From Marinomonas spartinae (GTDB lineage: Bacteria; Pseudomonadota; Gammaproteobacteria; Pseudomonadales; Marinomonadaceae): a DNA stretch of 64,000 nt. The notes below the pieces were generated by a model, which had not been told where the DNA came from, did no database searches, and saw only the letters and a list, made by a program, of their open reading frames with translations. The stretch lies in contig NZ_FLOB01000001.1 of assembly GCF_900089775.1 (NCBI RefSeq), positions 372,001 through 436,000 on the forward strand, in the 5' to 3' direction. A program made the position numbers and the translations under genes. This document shows positions 27,181 to 35,969 of the stretch, in pieces; position 1 is the first letter of the stretch; the number at the start of each line of letters is the position of its first letter.

Positions 27181-27558
27181 ATGGAGCTTTCCAATTTTAG
27201 TATTTTGTATGTAGACAATGTGTTCCGCAGCGTGGATTTTTATCGCCCCCTGTTAGAGCGAGAACCTGTTGAAATGAGCGATGGTTTTGCACTTTTTGTC
27301 AGTGATGTGGGGAATAAATTTGGCCTATGGGCGAGGTCAGAGGTGCAGCCTACCGTAGACGCGTCACAGGGTGGTGCGATGGAAGTGGCTTTTATGCTAT
27401 CAGGTGTCTCAGCATTACAGGCTCAGTACTCCAAGTGGCAAGCTCTTGGGGTGAATATCCTTCAGGCACCGACAGAGATGGATTTTGGTCTCACGTTTAC
27501 TGTCACGGATCTTGATGGGCATCGATTACGTGTTTTTTGCTATGAGAAAACCGAATAA
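27181..27558 (+). CDS. VOC-family (glyoxalase/bleomycin-resistance-like) protein
   Basis: A 125-residue protein. The start was placed at ATG 27181 behind GAGGAGA; a GTG reading from 27121 would add 20 Arg/Ser-rich residues without a site. The vicinal-oxygen-chelate beta-alpha-beta-beta-beta pattern is visible (FSILYVDNVFRSVDFYRPLL, FALFVSDVGNKFGLWA, FTVTDLDGHRLRVF). The family includes glyoxalases, dioxygenases and antibiotic-binding proteins. The reaction here is unknown. It lies 142 bases after the YafY-type regulator. Confidence 0.82.
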   Translation: MELSNFSILYVDNVFRSVDFYRPLLEREPVEMSDGFALFVSDVGNKFGLWARSEVQPTVDASQGGAMEVAFMLSGVSALQAQYSKWQALGVNILQAPTEMDFGLTFTVTDLDGHRLRVFCYEKTE

Positions 27559-27672
27559 CGTATTGGTTTATGAGGGACGTGATGACCTTGGCGGATGATG
27601 TCCGTCGAGGTGTTGCAAGCCGTTTTAGAGAGATGGCTTGAGACAAATAACCAAACGAATGGTTTGAGTGTT

Positions 27673-27703
27673 CAAATTTTTAGAAGGCAATGCTAAAAAT
27701 TTG
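27673..27703. repeat. 11-bp perfect inverted repeat upstream of the dioxygenase gene
   Basis: CAAATTTTTAG and CTAAAAATTTG pair perfectly around nine bases, 133 bases before the dioxygenase start. It could be a terminator of the VOC gene of AT-rich form or an operator. The rest of the 27559-27835 gap shows nothing clear. Confidence 0.5.
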
Positions 27704-27835
27704 CTTGTTGATTGACTCGAGTACGAGACCTAGACTCTTCCTATCTGATAAGCGCCCTCATATGATTAATGTTAAGCGATTAATATCGAGTCGGCGCATC
27801 ATTACTTAATAGAAAGTTTTATGAGGTGTCACAGT

Positions 27836-28627
27836 ATGTTACCGACTTATTTTATTTCTCATGGCGGCGGCCCTTGGCCTTATATCCCAGACATGCGAGC
27901 TATGTTCATCAATCTTGAAACGTCATTGGTGAATATGACAAAGCAGTTGCCTGAAAAGCCAAAAGCGATATTGATGATTTCCGGGCATTGGGAGCGCCAA
28001 ACCTTTGGCGTGCAATCTAACCCGGCACCTGGGATGGAATATGACTATTACGGCTTTCCAGCCCATACCTATGAAGTGAAATATCAGGCTCCTGGTGCGC
28101 CAGACGTTGCCGCTCGTGTTGCTGAGCTCATAGAAAATGCTGGTTTTCCTGTGGATCTAGATGATAAAAAAGGCTTCGATCATGGTGCGTTTGCTCCTAT
28201 GGCAGTGATGTATCCTGAAGCGGATATGCCACTTATTCAGCTTTCTCTCAAATCGAACCTAGATCCTGAAGAACATTTGGCTTTGGGCCGTGCATTAGCG
28301 CCTCTGCGCGAAGAAGGCATTTTAATTGTCGGCAGTGGCTTGAGTTTTCATAACCTTGGATTAAGAGGCCCGCAAGCCATTAAACCATCCAATGCTTTTG
28401 ATGCCTGGTTACAAGAAACCTTGCTAGACGCCACACCAACAGAGCGCAGCGCAAGAGTAGTTGATTGGGACAAAGCACCGTACGCAAGGATTTGTCATCC
28501 AAGAGAAGATCATTTGATTCCCTTGATGGTCGCCCTTGGCGCTGCTGAAAAGGGCGAAGCAAGCTGTGTTTACCACGATGAAGGGATCTTTGGTGGTTGG
28601 ACGGCCTCTAGCTTTCGGTTTGATTAA
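27836..28627 (+). CDS. LigB-family extradiol dioxygenase (4,5-DOPA dioxygenase / YgiD-like)
   Basis: A 263-residue class III extradiol dioxygenase. The metal ligands are expected in YFISHGGGPW and the later GHWE and FDHGAFAPM motifs. The C-terminal CHPREDHLIPLMVALGAA is the family signature carrying the catalytic histidine. The start was taken at ATG 27836 behind GAGGTG rather than the ATG at 27821. Bacterial members open catechol-type rings such as L-DOPA; the in vivo substrate is often unknown. The gene ends in a terminator at 28674. Confidence 0.88.
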   Translation: MLPTYFISHGGGPWPYIPDMRAMFINLETSLVNMTKQLPEKPKAILMISGHWERQTFGVQSNPAPGMEYDYYGFPAHTYEVKYQAPGAPDVAARVAELIENAGFPVDLDDKKGFDHGAFAPMAVMYPEADMPLIQLSLKSNLDPEEHLALGRALAPLREEGILIVGSGLSFHNLGLRGPQAIKPSNAFDAWLQETLLDATPTERSARVVDWDKAPYARICHPREDHLIPLMVALGAAEKGEASCVYHDEGIFGGWTASSFRFD

Positions 28628-28673
28628 GTCATTTGCTGAGGTAAACGCTTCTTAGCTCTTAGGTAAAGACATA

Positions 28674-28710
28674 AACATCCTGTTTTCTTAGCGAAAGCAG
28701 GGTGTTTTTT
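28674..28710 (+). terminator. Intrinsic terminator after the dioxygenase gene
   Basis: The stem AACATCCTG / CAGGGTGTT (one G-U pair) is followed by a T-run, between the convergent dioxygenase and GST genes. Confidence 0.7.
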
Positions 28711-28720
28711 TATTGAAGGG

Positions 28721-29374
28721 TTAAACGGGCTCGCCAGCTTCACCCGCTTCGACGATATCGGTTTCGATAACAGAGTCTTCTAGCCATGACTTCATTGCTG
28801 GATGAGCTAACATGGTTTGTTGATAGTCGCGAGCTGCATCCGATAGCTCAATACCATAAGTCTTAAAGCGGAAGATAACCGGGGCAAAGAAGGCATCAGC
28901 CAAGCTGAATTCGCCAAATAAATAGGGGCCATTTGGAGTGTTATGTTGTCTCAACTCAGTCCAAACACGATCGAGTGTGTCCACCTCTTTTTTGGCTTGA
29001 TCGCTTAGTTCAACGCGACGTTTTGCTCGGCAGTTCATGGGCATTTCGTTGCGAATACCAAAAAAGCCTGAATGCATGTCTGCGACAATAGAGCGAGCCC
29101 GTGCGCGAAGGTGTTTATCGGTGGGCCAGCCTTTTCCATCTAAGTAGGTTTCGTTGATGTACTCACAAATGGCGAGTGAATCCCATATGCTCAAATCATC
29201 ATCCAACAAAACTGGCACCTTGCCAATCGGTGTATATTGGGCAAGCTCTTTGTAGAAAGCCTCAGTAGATAAAGAAAGTTTGATTTCCTCAAATGGAATA
29301 TTGAATGCTTTTAGTGCCATCCAACCTCGCAATGACCAAGACGAATAGTTTTTATTGGCGATGATCAGTTTCAT
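28721..29374 (-). CDS. Glutathione S-transferase family protein
   Basis: A 217-residue protein. The N-terminal thioredoxin-like domain has the catalytic-region NKNYSSWSLRGWMALKAF and the cis-proline motif GKVPVLLDDD, followed by WDSLAICEYI for glutathione gamma-glutamyl contact. The C-terminal domain is all-helical (FGEFSLADAFFAPVIFRF). It resembles the YfcF-like or zeta-like stand-alone GSTs with SSWSLR. Substrate unknown. Confidence 0.9.
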   Translation of the reverse strand: MKLIIANKNYSSWSLRGWMALKAFNIPFEEIKLSLSTEAFYKELAQYTPIGKVPVLLDDDLSIWDSLAICEYINETYLDGKGWPTDKHLRARARSIVADMHSGFFGIRNEMPMNCRAKRRVELSDQAKKEVDTLDRVWTELRQHNTPNGPYLFGEFSLADAFFAPVIFRFKTYGIELSDAARDYQQTMLAHPAMKSWLEDSVIETDIVEAGEAGEPV

Positions 29375-29467
29375 ATCCTTGTCCTCCTTTTGATGTCTTT
29401 ATTGTCTAATGCTGCATTGTTACCTGTTTTTTCTGGAGATAAAAGGCTTAATAGAGGTCTAAGAGCG

Positions 29468-30031
29468 TTAGAAAGGGCTGACTAAGTCTGTATCAAAGGT
29501 GATTCCCGTCATGCTCTGTTGGGTAAAGAGAGACTTAAAACTTTCTGTTGCGAAGAGAGAGTGTGTGCCAAAAAGCTTGGATTTAAAGACCTGTTTGTCT
29601 TTAAGGTCACTGTTTTCAAAGGCTAATGATTTGAAGCCTATAGGGTAGCCATCCTCATAGGATCGAATGCATTGAGTTTCATCTTCACTTACAAATGTAA
29701 GGCAATTGTAGATGTATAGCTGATTATCTTCTGCAAGTAAGGGTAAAAACTCTCCAAATGGTTCGAGAGTATTGGCAAACACGTCATAGGCTTTTTGAGT
29801 AAAAATAAGATAGCTTCCCCAATAGGATATAGCTGGTAAAGGCTTATTTTTCCATTCCTCTGCTATATTGCATTTGACACTTTTCCAGCGTGACTTTAGT
29901 GACTCATTTGTTCTTGGTTGACTTCGTACTAGAGTTAAATCTTCATCTCCAATAATGTCGGCAAAGGCAAACATATCAAGATCAATTATCTCAAAACTGT
30001 CTTCAGAGTATTTTATTCTATAAACGGACAT
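29468..30031 (-). CDS. Probable immunity protein (DUF1629/Imm11-like) for the adjacent AHH nuclease
   Basis: A 187-residue cytoplasmic protein without signal peptide. The central FGEFLPLLAEDNQLYIYN, then VFKSKLFGTHSLFATESFKSLFT and a terminal TGITFDTD, follow the DUF1629/Imm11 pattern, a family of immunity proteins found beside polymorphic toxins. Its start lies 19 bases after the stop of the upstream AHH nuclease gene, so the pair is co-transcribed toxin first. Base composition is visibly more AT-rich than the flanks, suggesting horizontal arrival. The family call rests on motif memory and is moderate. Confidence 0.6.
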   Translation of the reverse strand: MSVYRIKYSEDSFEIIDLDMFAFADIIGDEDLTLVRSQPRTNESLKSRWKSVKCNIAEEWKNKPLPAISYWGSYLIFTQKAYDVFANTLEPFGEFLPLLAEDNQLYIYNCLTFVSEDETQCIRSYEDGYPIGFKSLAFENSDLKDKQVFKSKLFGTHSLFATESFKSLFTQQSMTGITFDTDLVSPF

Positions 30032-30050
30032 AGGTATTACTTCTCTAGTT

Positions 30051-30749
30051 TTATGTATTTAAAATATTTGATGGGTGAGTACCATTTCTAAGATCTCTCT
30101 TCACCTTACTTAACCGTTTTGTAAATACACCTTCGGGTAAATTGTCGTTTGAGAAAAAGTCAGCAATCCATTGTTCATATTTTTGTGTATGTAATGGTCT
30201 ATGAGATGGTGAATCTGGAGTGGCCCAATCATCAGGTTTGTTTTTTGCAAAATTACGTAACCAAATACCATTGGTAGGATCATTAATTCCAATACCGTAA
30301 GCATGCAAGTTTAATCGGCACTGTACCATCAGCATTTTTAGGTGTCGGCCCTTTCCTGGAATAATATGATGGGGCTCATGCATTGTCGTTGGCTTAGGTT
30401 CTCCGACTGCAAAGAGATTTTTTGCTAACTTTCTGGTTGGGTGATGGGACTCATAGGATAATTCTTTTATTGATTTCTCACGATTTTCTGAGCGGTATCG
30501 TTCTAACTCCTCTTGTAACCTAGCTTGTATTGCTATTTTTCTGCGTTCTAACTTCAGATGGTTCCAATCTTGGTCAATCTTCAAAAGTCGTTTAGCTTTT
30601 TCTTCGGATGTCTCATAGACTGATACTTGCACGTTTTTTGAATTATGAAAGTTACGAGCTTTTAACTCATAATTATAAATTGCCATCTCAAGTGGTGTAG
30701 GGTCACTTGGTCTTGTTGGCATTGGGATTTCTGCATATTGTTTTGTCAC
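30051..30749 (-). CDS. AHH-type HNH nuclease (orphan polymorphic-toxin-like effector)
   Basis: A 232-residue protein. The C-terminal half carries the AHH nuclease layout of the HNH/Endo VII superfamily: PHHIIPGKGRHLKMLMVQCR (paired histidines), a YGIGINDPTNGIWL segment, and RPLHTQKYEQWI (third histidine). The N-terminal region is charged and helical. There is no signal peptide, PAAR, Rhs, VgrG or LXG domain, and no secretion genes are nearby. The next gene encodes a DUF1629/Imm11-like protein, so this looks like an effector and immunity pair moved as a cassette. Delivery route is unknown. Confidence 0.75.
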   Translation of the reverse strand: MTKQYAEIPMPTRPSDPTPLEMAIYNYELKARNFHNSKNVQVSVYETSEEKAKRLLKIDQDWNHLKLERRKIAIQARLQEELERYRSENREKSIKELSYESHHPTRKLAKNLFAVGEPKPTTMHEPHHIIPGKGRHLKMLMVQCRLNLHAYGIGINDPTNGIWLRNFAKNKPDDWATPDSPSHRPLHTQKYEQWIADFFSNDNLPEGVFTKRLSKVKRDLRNGTHPSNILNT

Positions 30750-30836
30750 TTTACTTTCCTTGTATATGCCATAGATGAAAAATACTAAGTAGCTTTGGTT
30801 AGCAAGTCAATTCGAGGCTATTTAATGGTTCACTTT

Positions 30837-31490
30837 CTAACGCAAGCTAATTACTTTCCAGCCACGTTCGGTAGCGATTTTTTCTAGGGTCGGATCGGGG
30901 TCGACTGCGATGGGAAAATGCGCTTTTTCTAGCAGTGGTAGATCGTTGTGGGAGTCGCTGTAGAAGTAGATGTTGTCCATGGTGTGGCCATTGTCTTTGG
31001 CCCATTGTTCGGCGCGGATGACTTTGCCTTCGCGAAATGTGGGGGTACCAACGAGCGCCCCTGTGATGCGTTCGTCTTGATATTCGAGATCAACACCAAG
31101 GCTGTGCTTAACACCAAGATAAGCGGCAATAGGGGCGACCAAATGGGTGCCCGTGGCGGAGATAATGATAAGTTCGTCACCGTCTTGCTTATGTTGGGCT
31201 AACAGATCGAAAGCTTTAGGAAGCGCCATCGTTTTCACGACGTCTTGAATAAACTGATGGATTAATGTGGCCCGTTGTTCCGTGTCTAGAATAAACAAAG
31301 GCGATAAGGTGTAACGCATGTAGTCTTCAAGGTTTAGGGTGCCAGCATCATACTCAGCCATGTAAGCAAGATTAATGGCTAGGAAGTCGTCTGGTGTCGG
31401 CAGGTCGCTCGCGGCGATGTATTCCGCAAAGGCTTGGGCGGTATCGCCTGCGACTAAGGTATTATCAAGATCGAAAAAGGCCAGTGCCAT
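30837..31490 (-). CDS. HAD-IB family phosphatase (SerB-like)
   Basis: A 217-residue hydrolase with HAD motif I FDLDNTLVAGD at residues 6-16, motif II in IIISATGTHLV, the motif III lysine in FREGKVIRAEQWA, and motif IV YFYSDSHNDLPLLE. It belongs to the IB subfamily with phosphoserine phosphatase and related enzymes. The start at 31490 follows AAGGAGCC. The natural phosphoester is not determined. Confidence 0.88.
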   Translation of the reverse strand: MALAFFDLDNTLVAGDTAQAFAEYIAASDLPTPDDFLAINLAYMAEYDAGTLNLEDYMRYTLSPLFILDTEQRATLIHQFIQDVVKTMALPKAFDLLAQHKQDGDELIIISATGTHLVAPIAAYLGVKHSLGVDLEYQDERITGALVGTPTFREGKVIRAEQWAKDNGHTMDNIYFYSDSHNDLPLLEKAHFPIAVDPDPTLEKIATERGWKVISLR

Positions 31491-31899
31491 GGTGGCTCCT
31501 TAAAAATTTCAAAACGATGAGAATGAAAACGCAGTTAAAAAGAAAGACATGACAATTATATGTCAGTCCGCAAAATAAAGGCGTCTTGCCTTTATCCCAA
31601 GGCAACGACGACTAAGTCGAAAGTGGGGCTGTTTTTTTGCAAAAAACTCCATCTCAAGTCTTTCCATGTGTACGTTCTCTGTGGCCGACAAGATAGCGTG
31701 TTTTTCTTGTGATTTTGTCTCTTATATTACGCATTAATAACGCCGAGAAGGGTTATTTTTCCCCTTTGCTAGCGTCTTGAGCTCCTAGGGACTATTTTTA
31801 CAAAAGAGTGCATTTTTGTCTCGATTTATACAGGTTAGTAGCGGGGATCTAGGGTAATTTATAGAGGATTTTTAAGAACGAGCAAGGAGAAGTGAATAC
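31491..31899. other. Intergenic region with small hairpins
   Basis: A hairpin ATAAAGGC/GCCTTTAT with a five-base loop lies at 31575-31595. TTTTTTGCAAAAAA symmetry lies near 31635. No recognised RNA family and no ORF apart from the small gene that follows at 31900. Confidence 0.4.
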
Positions 31900-32046
31900 A
31901 TGGAACAGTTACTGCAATTGCTTAACGACTTGGAAGAAATATCCTTGCAAGATATTTCTCAGGTGCCAGATTCACAGCAGCACATTTTAGTAGAACGAAT
32001 TGAGGAGCTACAGGATGAGCTACGCCTTTTAGTTGAGTCTGAGTGA
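31900..32046 (+). CDS. Small acidic protein, 48 residues, function unknown
   Basis: ATG at 31900 follows a strong AAGGAGAAG site. The predicted protein is acidic and leucine/glutamate-rich with a heptad-like pattern (MEQLLQLLNDLEEISL, then LVERIEELQDELRLLVE). It could form a short helical or coiled-coil protein. The next gene, 390 bases on, is corA. I do not recognise the family. The codon pattern and ribosome site favour a real gene, but it lacks homology evidence. Confidence 0.5.
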   Translation: MEQLLQLLNDLEEISLQDISQVPDSQQHILVERIEELQDELRLLVESE

Positions 32047-32435
32047 CTGAAAACGGAGTCCCTCCCCCCCTACTATAAAGTGTCTGGAAGCATCAACTCC
32101 TGTGCTGATGTGTTGTCATGATTACTTTATCGTACCTTTGCGTCTTATTTAATGACATTCGTATTAGAAGTGTCATCCAACATAGGTATAATCACAGTTT
32201 ATTGAAAGGTGATGATGCTTTTGATCTTTTTTCTCCGCTTCGCTTGATTAATGAGTGACGGCCTAGGATGTCAGCAGTATGATGCACGGCATCTTTCTAA
32301 TCAGACGCCGTAGATCACATGGATAGTGCAACGCCGTCATAAAATACGCATTTTCCGTCTTTATACTTTGCAGATAAACGCACTGAATAATACGGCTTGA
32401 CAGAAATAAGGTATCGATTATACCGAGGTAAACGT
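32047..32435. other. Upstream region of corA
   Basis: 389 bases without a convincing ORF, terminator or known riboswitch. It presumably contains the corA promoter and leader. Confidence 0.4.
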
Positions 32436-33389
32436 ATGCTAAGATTTTTTAAAATCAACAACGGCTTGATTCAAGAAATTCCTAAAGAAGATGATAATTT
32501 TGCCACGTTACAACAAGAAGCAGACTGGATTGATGCGGCAGAACCTGATGATGATGAGCGTTTACAACTGCAAGCTATCTTGAGTACGGATTTACCTGAA
32601 TCTGACGATGTCGAGGAGATTGAGGCATCCGCTCGCTGTTTTGTTGATCAAGCCGGTATTCACGTTCACTCTTTGTTTTTAAATCAAACAGAAGGCCGTC
32701 ATAAAACCTCTACTGTTGCTTGTATTTTGCAAGATGATCGTTTAATCACGATTCGTGAAAGCGAAGTCGCTGACTTCCGGTTATTACGCATGCGAGCTCG
32801 TCGTGGACAGATTGCGGTGGATTCTCCTGCGCAATTATTAGTTACGCTATTTGAAAATAAAGTAGAGAACCATGCCGATACTTTGGAAGATTTACACCGG
32901 CAATTAGAAGGCGTCAGTCACCTTGTTTTGGAAGAAAACGAAAGTGAGCTGGATAGCATCATTGAAAAACTGGCTAAACTGGAAGACAGTAACGGAAAGA
33001 TTCGTTTGTGTTTGATGGATACCCAGCGTGATATTTCTTTCTTATTGCGCCATCTTCGTAATCGCCATGAATATTCAGAAACTCTGCGTGAAATAATGCG
33101 AGATGTGGAGACCTTGATGTCTCACACAACCTTTCTGTTCGATAAAATTAATTTCTTAATGAACTCGACACAAGGCTTCATCAACATTGAACAGAACAAG
33201 ATCATCAAAATTTTCTCTATCGCATCGGTTGTGTTCTTACCTCCTACCTTGGTGGCGAGTATTTATGGGATGAACTTCCATATTATGCCTGAATTAAACT
33301 GGACCTATGGGTATCCTGCGGCGTTAGGATTAATGGTGTGTTCAGGCTTTGCGCCTTATTGGTACTTTAAACACCGTGGTTGGTTGTAA
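32436..33389 (+). CDS. corA: Magnesium/cobalt transporter CorA
   Basis: A 317-residue protein, nearly the length of E. coli CorA. The start was set at ATG 32436 (MLRFFKINNGLIQEIP), which aligns with the E. coli N-terminus and follows GAGGTAA; an earlier start would add 13 residues. The cytoplasmic funnel domain contains WIDAAEPDDDERL and EIEASARCF. Two C-terminal TM helices follow, the first ending in the selectivity motif YGMNFHIMPEL. It imports Mg2+ as a homopentamer. A bidirectional terminator follows. Confidence 0.96.
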   Translation: MLRFFKINNGLIQEIPKEDDNFATLQQEADWIDAAEPDDDERLQLQAILSTDLPESDDVEEIEASARCFVDQAGIHVHSLFLNQTEGRHKTSTVACILQDDRLITIRESEVADFRLLRMRARRGQIAVDSPAQLLVTLFENKVENHADTLEDLHRQLEGVSHLVLEENESELDSIIEKLAKLEDSNGKIRLCLMDTQRDISFLLRHLRNRHEYSETLREIMRDVETLMSHTTFLFDKINFLMNSTQGFINIEQNKIIKIFSIASVVFLPPTLVASIYGMNFHIMPELNWTYGYPAALGLMVCSGFAPYWYFKHRGWL

Positions 33390-33415
33390 GCGCCTAAGAC
33401 TGACAACTAACTCAA

Positions 33416-33448
33416 AAAGCCCCAATGAACTCTCTTCATTGGGGCTTT
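33416..33448. terminator. Bidirectional terminator between corA and the NCS1 permease gene
   Basis: A perfect 13-pair stem AAAGCCCCAATGA / TCATTGGGGCTTT with a seven-base loop. A and T runs on both sides suit both convergent genes. Confidence 0.8.
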
Positions 33449-33462
33449 CTTATGCTGGCATG

Positions 33463-34776
33463 TTAAGCATTGGAGTGGGTTGGCGTGATGCTTTTTTGTT
33501 TCGCGAAGGAGTAAAAACCAAGAGATACAATAAAGGTCGCGGGGGCGGCAAATGAGGCAATATCAGAATGCATAATCAGAATACCGACCACGGTGCTTAG
33601 TAACCAGGCAATCAAACCGACAAGGTTCAAATGGTTGCTTTCAGCCTTCATATCGTTGTGACTCTTAAATAAAATATGCGCCAAGGCAACACCAACCCAA
33701 GCGACGACGAACACACCTTGATAAGCAAGTGCTTGCAAAATGTAAGAAAAGACATTGGATAGCATCAAAACATACACCACCGCACCAACCACAAGAGACC
33801 ACACCAACTTAGGGGCTTTGATGCGTAAGATGTTATCGAAAAAGGCCTGCATATTTACAGTGGCTAGGTAATAGTTCGCGGTGTTAATACGGGTTTGCGT
33901 CACCCACACAAACAATAGCCCCCAAATTCCCAATAGCTTAATGATAGACAGCACCACAGAGACTTCGCTTAAGGCAGCATCTTGTGGGATGCTGGCAATA
34001 AGGTAGATACCTACAATCCCATTCACCAAAAAAGTGATCAGATAAAAAGGCATACCGAAGTTATAACGAGCATGGTAAGAGCTGTCTTTTGGCTTACCAA
34101 AGCGCGCGTAGTCAAAGGTGAATAGCATTAATACCCAAACGCCCATGTAATAAGTGAAGCAGTTCCACCAACCAAATGGTGTTGCGTTAGCTGACCCTAA
34201 GTTGATCCAGTTAGCCTGATAGCCATATTCGCTAATGGAGACCACCACCGCAGCGATCAACCCTATGATATAAAAGGGTAAGAGGACGCCATTAAATTTA
34301 TCTAACCACTTCTGCACACTGCCGAAAATCAACAAGACGCTGTAAACCACAACGATCAAGGCGGCCCATTTGTAATCTAACCATGGGAACATCTTGTTCA
34401 TGGCAACGGCGATAACAGAGCCTTCAAATACCGCATAATAGATCGCGGTAGAGAAGAAAATAAGCGTGGCAAGGGAGGCGCCAGCAGAGCCAAATAGTCG
34501 CCGTGAGAACAAGGCCACGGACAAACCTTCTTTGATCGCGTAACGACTGATAATACCATTGATGATGCCGTAGCTGATGACAGACAGCACCATACCTATG
34601 ATGGCGTTCTTCGCGCCATAGCTCATGGCTAAGGACGCTCCAACCACAATATAAAATATCGCGCTGCAGACCGCCCACCACGCCATAGTAAGAGAAAGTG
34701 CCCCCATTCTGGCGCCTTCTGGCACGGGGAGGTTGGAGGCATCTTGAGTCGATTCTTGCTGAACTAAACTGGCCAT
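33463..34776 (-). CDS. NCS1-family (cytosine/purine/allantoin-type) permease
   Basis: A 437-residue transporter with about twelve TM helices, with family segments GARMGALSLTMAWWAVCSAI at the start, IISRYAIKEGLSVALFSRRLFG, and NWINLGSANATPFGWWN in the middle. NCS1 proteins import nucleobases, hydantoins, allantoin and related ring compounds by cation symport. It is the last gene of the second pxp-like operon, 215 bases after pxpC2, so its substrate is probably the ring compound that the operon degrades, such as a lactam or hydantoin. That substrate assignment is inference. Confidence 0.85.
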   Translation of the reverse strand: MASLVQQESTQDASNLPVPEGARMGALSLTMAWWAVCSAIFYIVVGASLAMSYGAKNAIIGMVLSVISYGIINGIISRYAIKEGLSVALFSRRLFGSAGASLATLIFFSTAIYYAVFEGSVIAVAMNKMFPWLDYKWAALIVVVYSVLLIFGSVQKWLDKFNGVLLPFYIIGLIAAVVVSISEYGYQANWINLGSANATPFGWWNCFTYYMGVWVLMLFTFDYARFGKPKDSSYHARYNFGMPFYLITFLVNGIVGIYLIASIPQDAALSEVSVVLSIIKLLGIWGLLFVWVTQTRINTANYYLATVNMQAFFDNILRIKAPKLVWSLVVGAVVYVLMLSNVFSYILQALAYQGVFVVAWVGVALAHILFKSHNDMKAESNHLNLVGLIAWLLSTVVGILIMHSDIASFAAPATFIVSLGFYSFAKQKSITPTHSNA

Positions 34777-34841
34777 TTTGTGTTCCTCATTGTGAGTATT
34801 ATGATTTTTTGTGTTGTTTTCTGGTTTTTTTGGCTCAAACG

Positions 34842-34878
34842 CTCCCGTGACACTGATCGATTGTCAGCATCATGGGAG
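34842..34878 (-). repeat. Hairpin between the second pxpC-like gene and the permease gene
   Basis: CTCCCGTG pairs with CATGGGAG (one G-U) and an inner CTG/CAG extends it. There is no T-run on the minus strand. It probably tunes permease expression by processing or attenuation. Confidence 0.5.
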
Positions 34879-34991
34879 AAAAGCCGGTTTGGGAAGAAGA
34901 CGCAGAATCACTCTGTTTGATTATTAGAAGATGAGTGATCCACGCCGCTTTATTGTTATTGCTCGTTTAAGCCGCTATCTGTTTAAACGGT

Positions 34992-35969
34992 TTATATTTT
35001 TAAGTAATGGCGCACCTTATCGAGTTGTTGCTGTTTTAACTGACGGGCTTCTAACGCCTCAGCCATGTTGACCGGAACAAAGCGTGTTTTGTAGTTGGGT
35101 TGCATCTGGCCGATTAGATCCATGTCTGCACTGATGACCGTACCGATGGTGGCATAACCACCGCCGGAAACGGCGTCCCGATGTAACACAATGGGCTCTT
35201 TGCCTGCTGGAATTTGAATCGAGCCAATGGGATAGCAAGCATCAACGATATTGGAAGGATCGGAGCCCGCGCCAAAAGGCTGCTGACGAGGCTTGAACTC
35301 CATCGCCCGTCCACCTTTGAAACGATAGCCAATGCGATCGGCTTCGCTGCCAACCGTCCAAGTGTCTTCAAAGAAGCGTTCTACGGCATCATCTGTTAAG
35401 CGATGAATATACATGCCTGTTATCATGCGTAAGGGCATTTCCTTCTCAATTGGGGGAATGCATTCTGTGGGAAGGTGTTGGCCTTCTTTTGCTGCTTTTT
35501 TCGGCTTGCCAATCGGCAACTCATCCCCAGCTTCTAGCCGACGACCTTGATAACCTCCCAAGGCACCAAGGGTGTAAGTTGCGCGACTTCCAAGGGTCAT
35601 AGGTACATCAATGCCCCCTGCCACGGCTAGGTAAGCTCGTGCGCCTGCAGTTGGATAAGCAAAGCTCAATGTTTGTCCTGCTTTGATCAAAAGTGAGGTA
35701 TCTAATGGCATGACGGCGCCATCGACTTTGGGGGACATGCGAGCCCCACACACGGCGACGATGGCATCCTGTTGGAAAAGCAGCTCTGGGCCGAGCAAGG
35801 CACATTCCAGTACGGCATCCCCTTCATTGTTATTGACCAATAAATTTGCGAGCGTCATAGAGTATTTATCCATCGCGCCAGAAGGGGGAATACCTAGATG
35901 ATAGTAACCTTCGCGACCTTTATCTTGGATGGCGGTGGCCAGGCCAGGTTTGATGACATTAATCGACAT
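34992..35969 (-). CDS. PxpC/KipA-like biotin-dependent carboxyltransferase subunit (second locus)
   Basis: A 325-residue protein with the KipA landmarks AIQDKGREGYYHLGIPPSGAMD, LAVAGGID, TLGALGGYQGRRLEAGD and a C-terminal SGGYATIGTVIS. The fold is one half of the urea-carboxylase carboxyltransferase domain. It overlaps the pxpB-like gene by 11 bases. Because the operon also encodes biotin carboxylase and carrier proteins, it probably transfers carboxyl from biotin to a substrate rather than acting in a plain hydrolase. Confidence 0.87.
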   Translation of the reverse strand: MSINVIKPGLATAIQDKGREGYYHLGIPPSGAMDKYSMTLANLLVNNNEGDAVLECALLGPELLFQQDAIVAVCGARMSPKVDGAVMPLDTSLLIKAGQTLSFAYPTAGARAYLAVAGGIDVPMTLGSRATYTLGALGGYQGRRLEAGDELPIGKPKKAAKEGQHLPTECIPPIEKEMPLRMITGMYIHRLTDDAVERFFEDTWTVGSEADRIGYRFKGGRAMEFKPRQQPFGAGSDPSNIVDACYPIGSIQIPAGKEPIVLHRDAVSGGGYATIGTVISADMDLIGQMQPNYKTRFVPVNMAEALEARQLKQQQLDKVRHYLKI

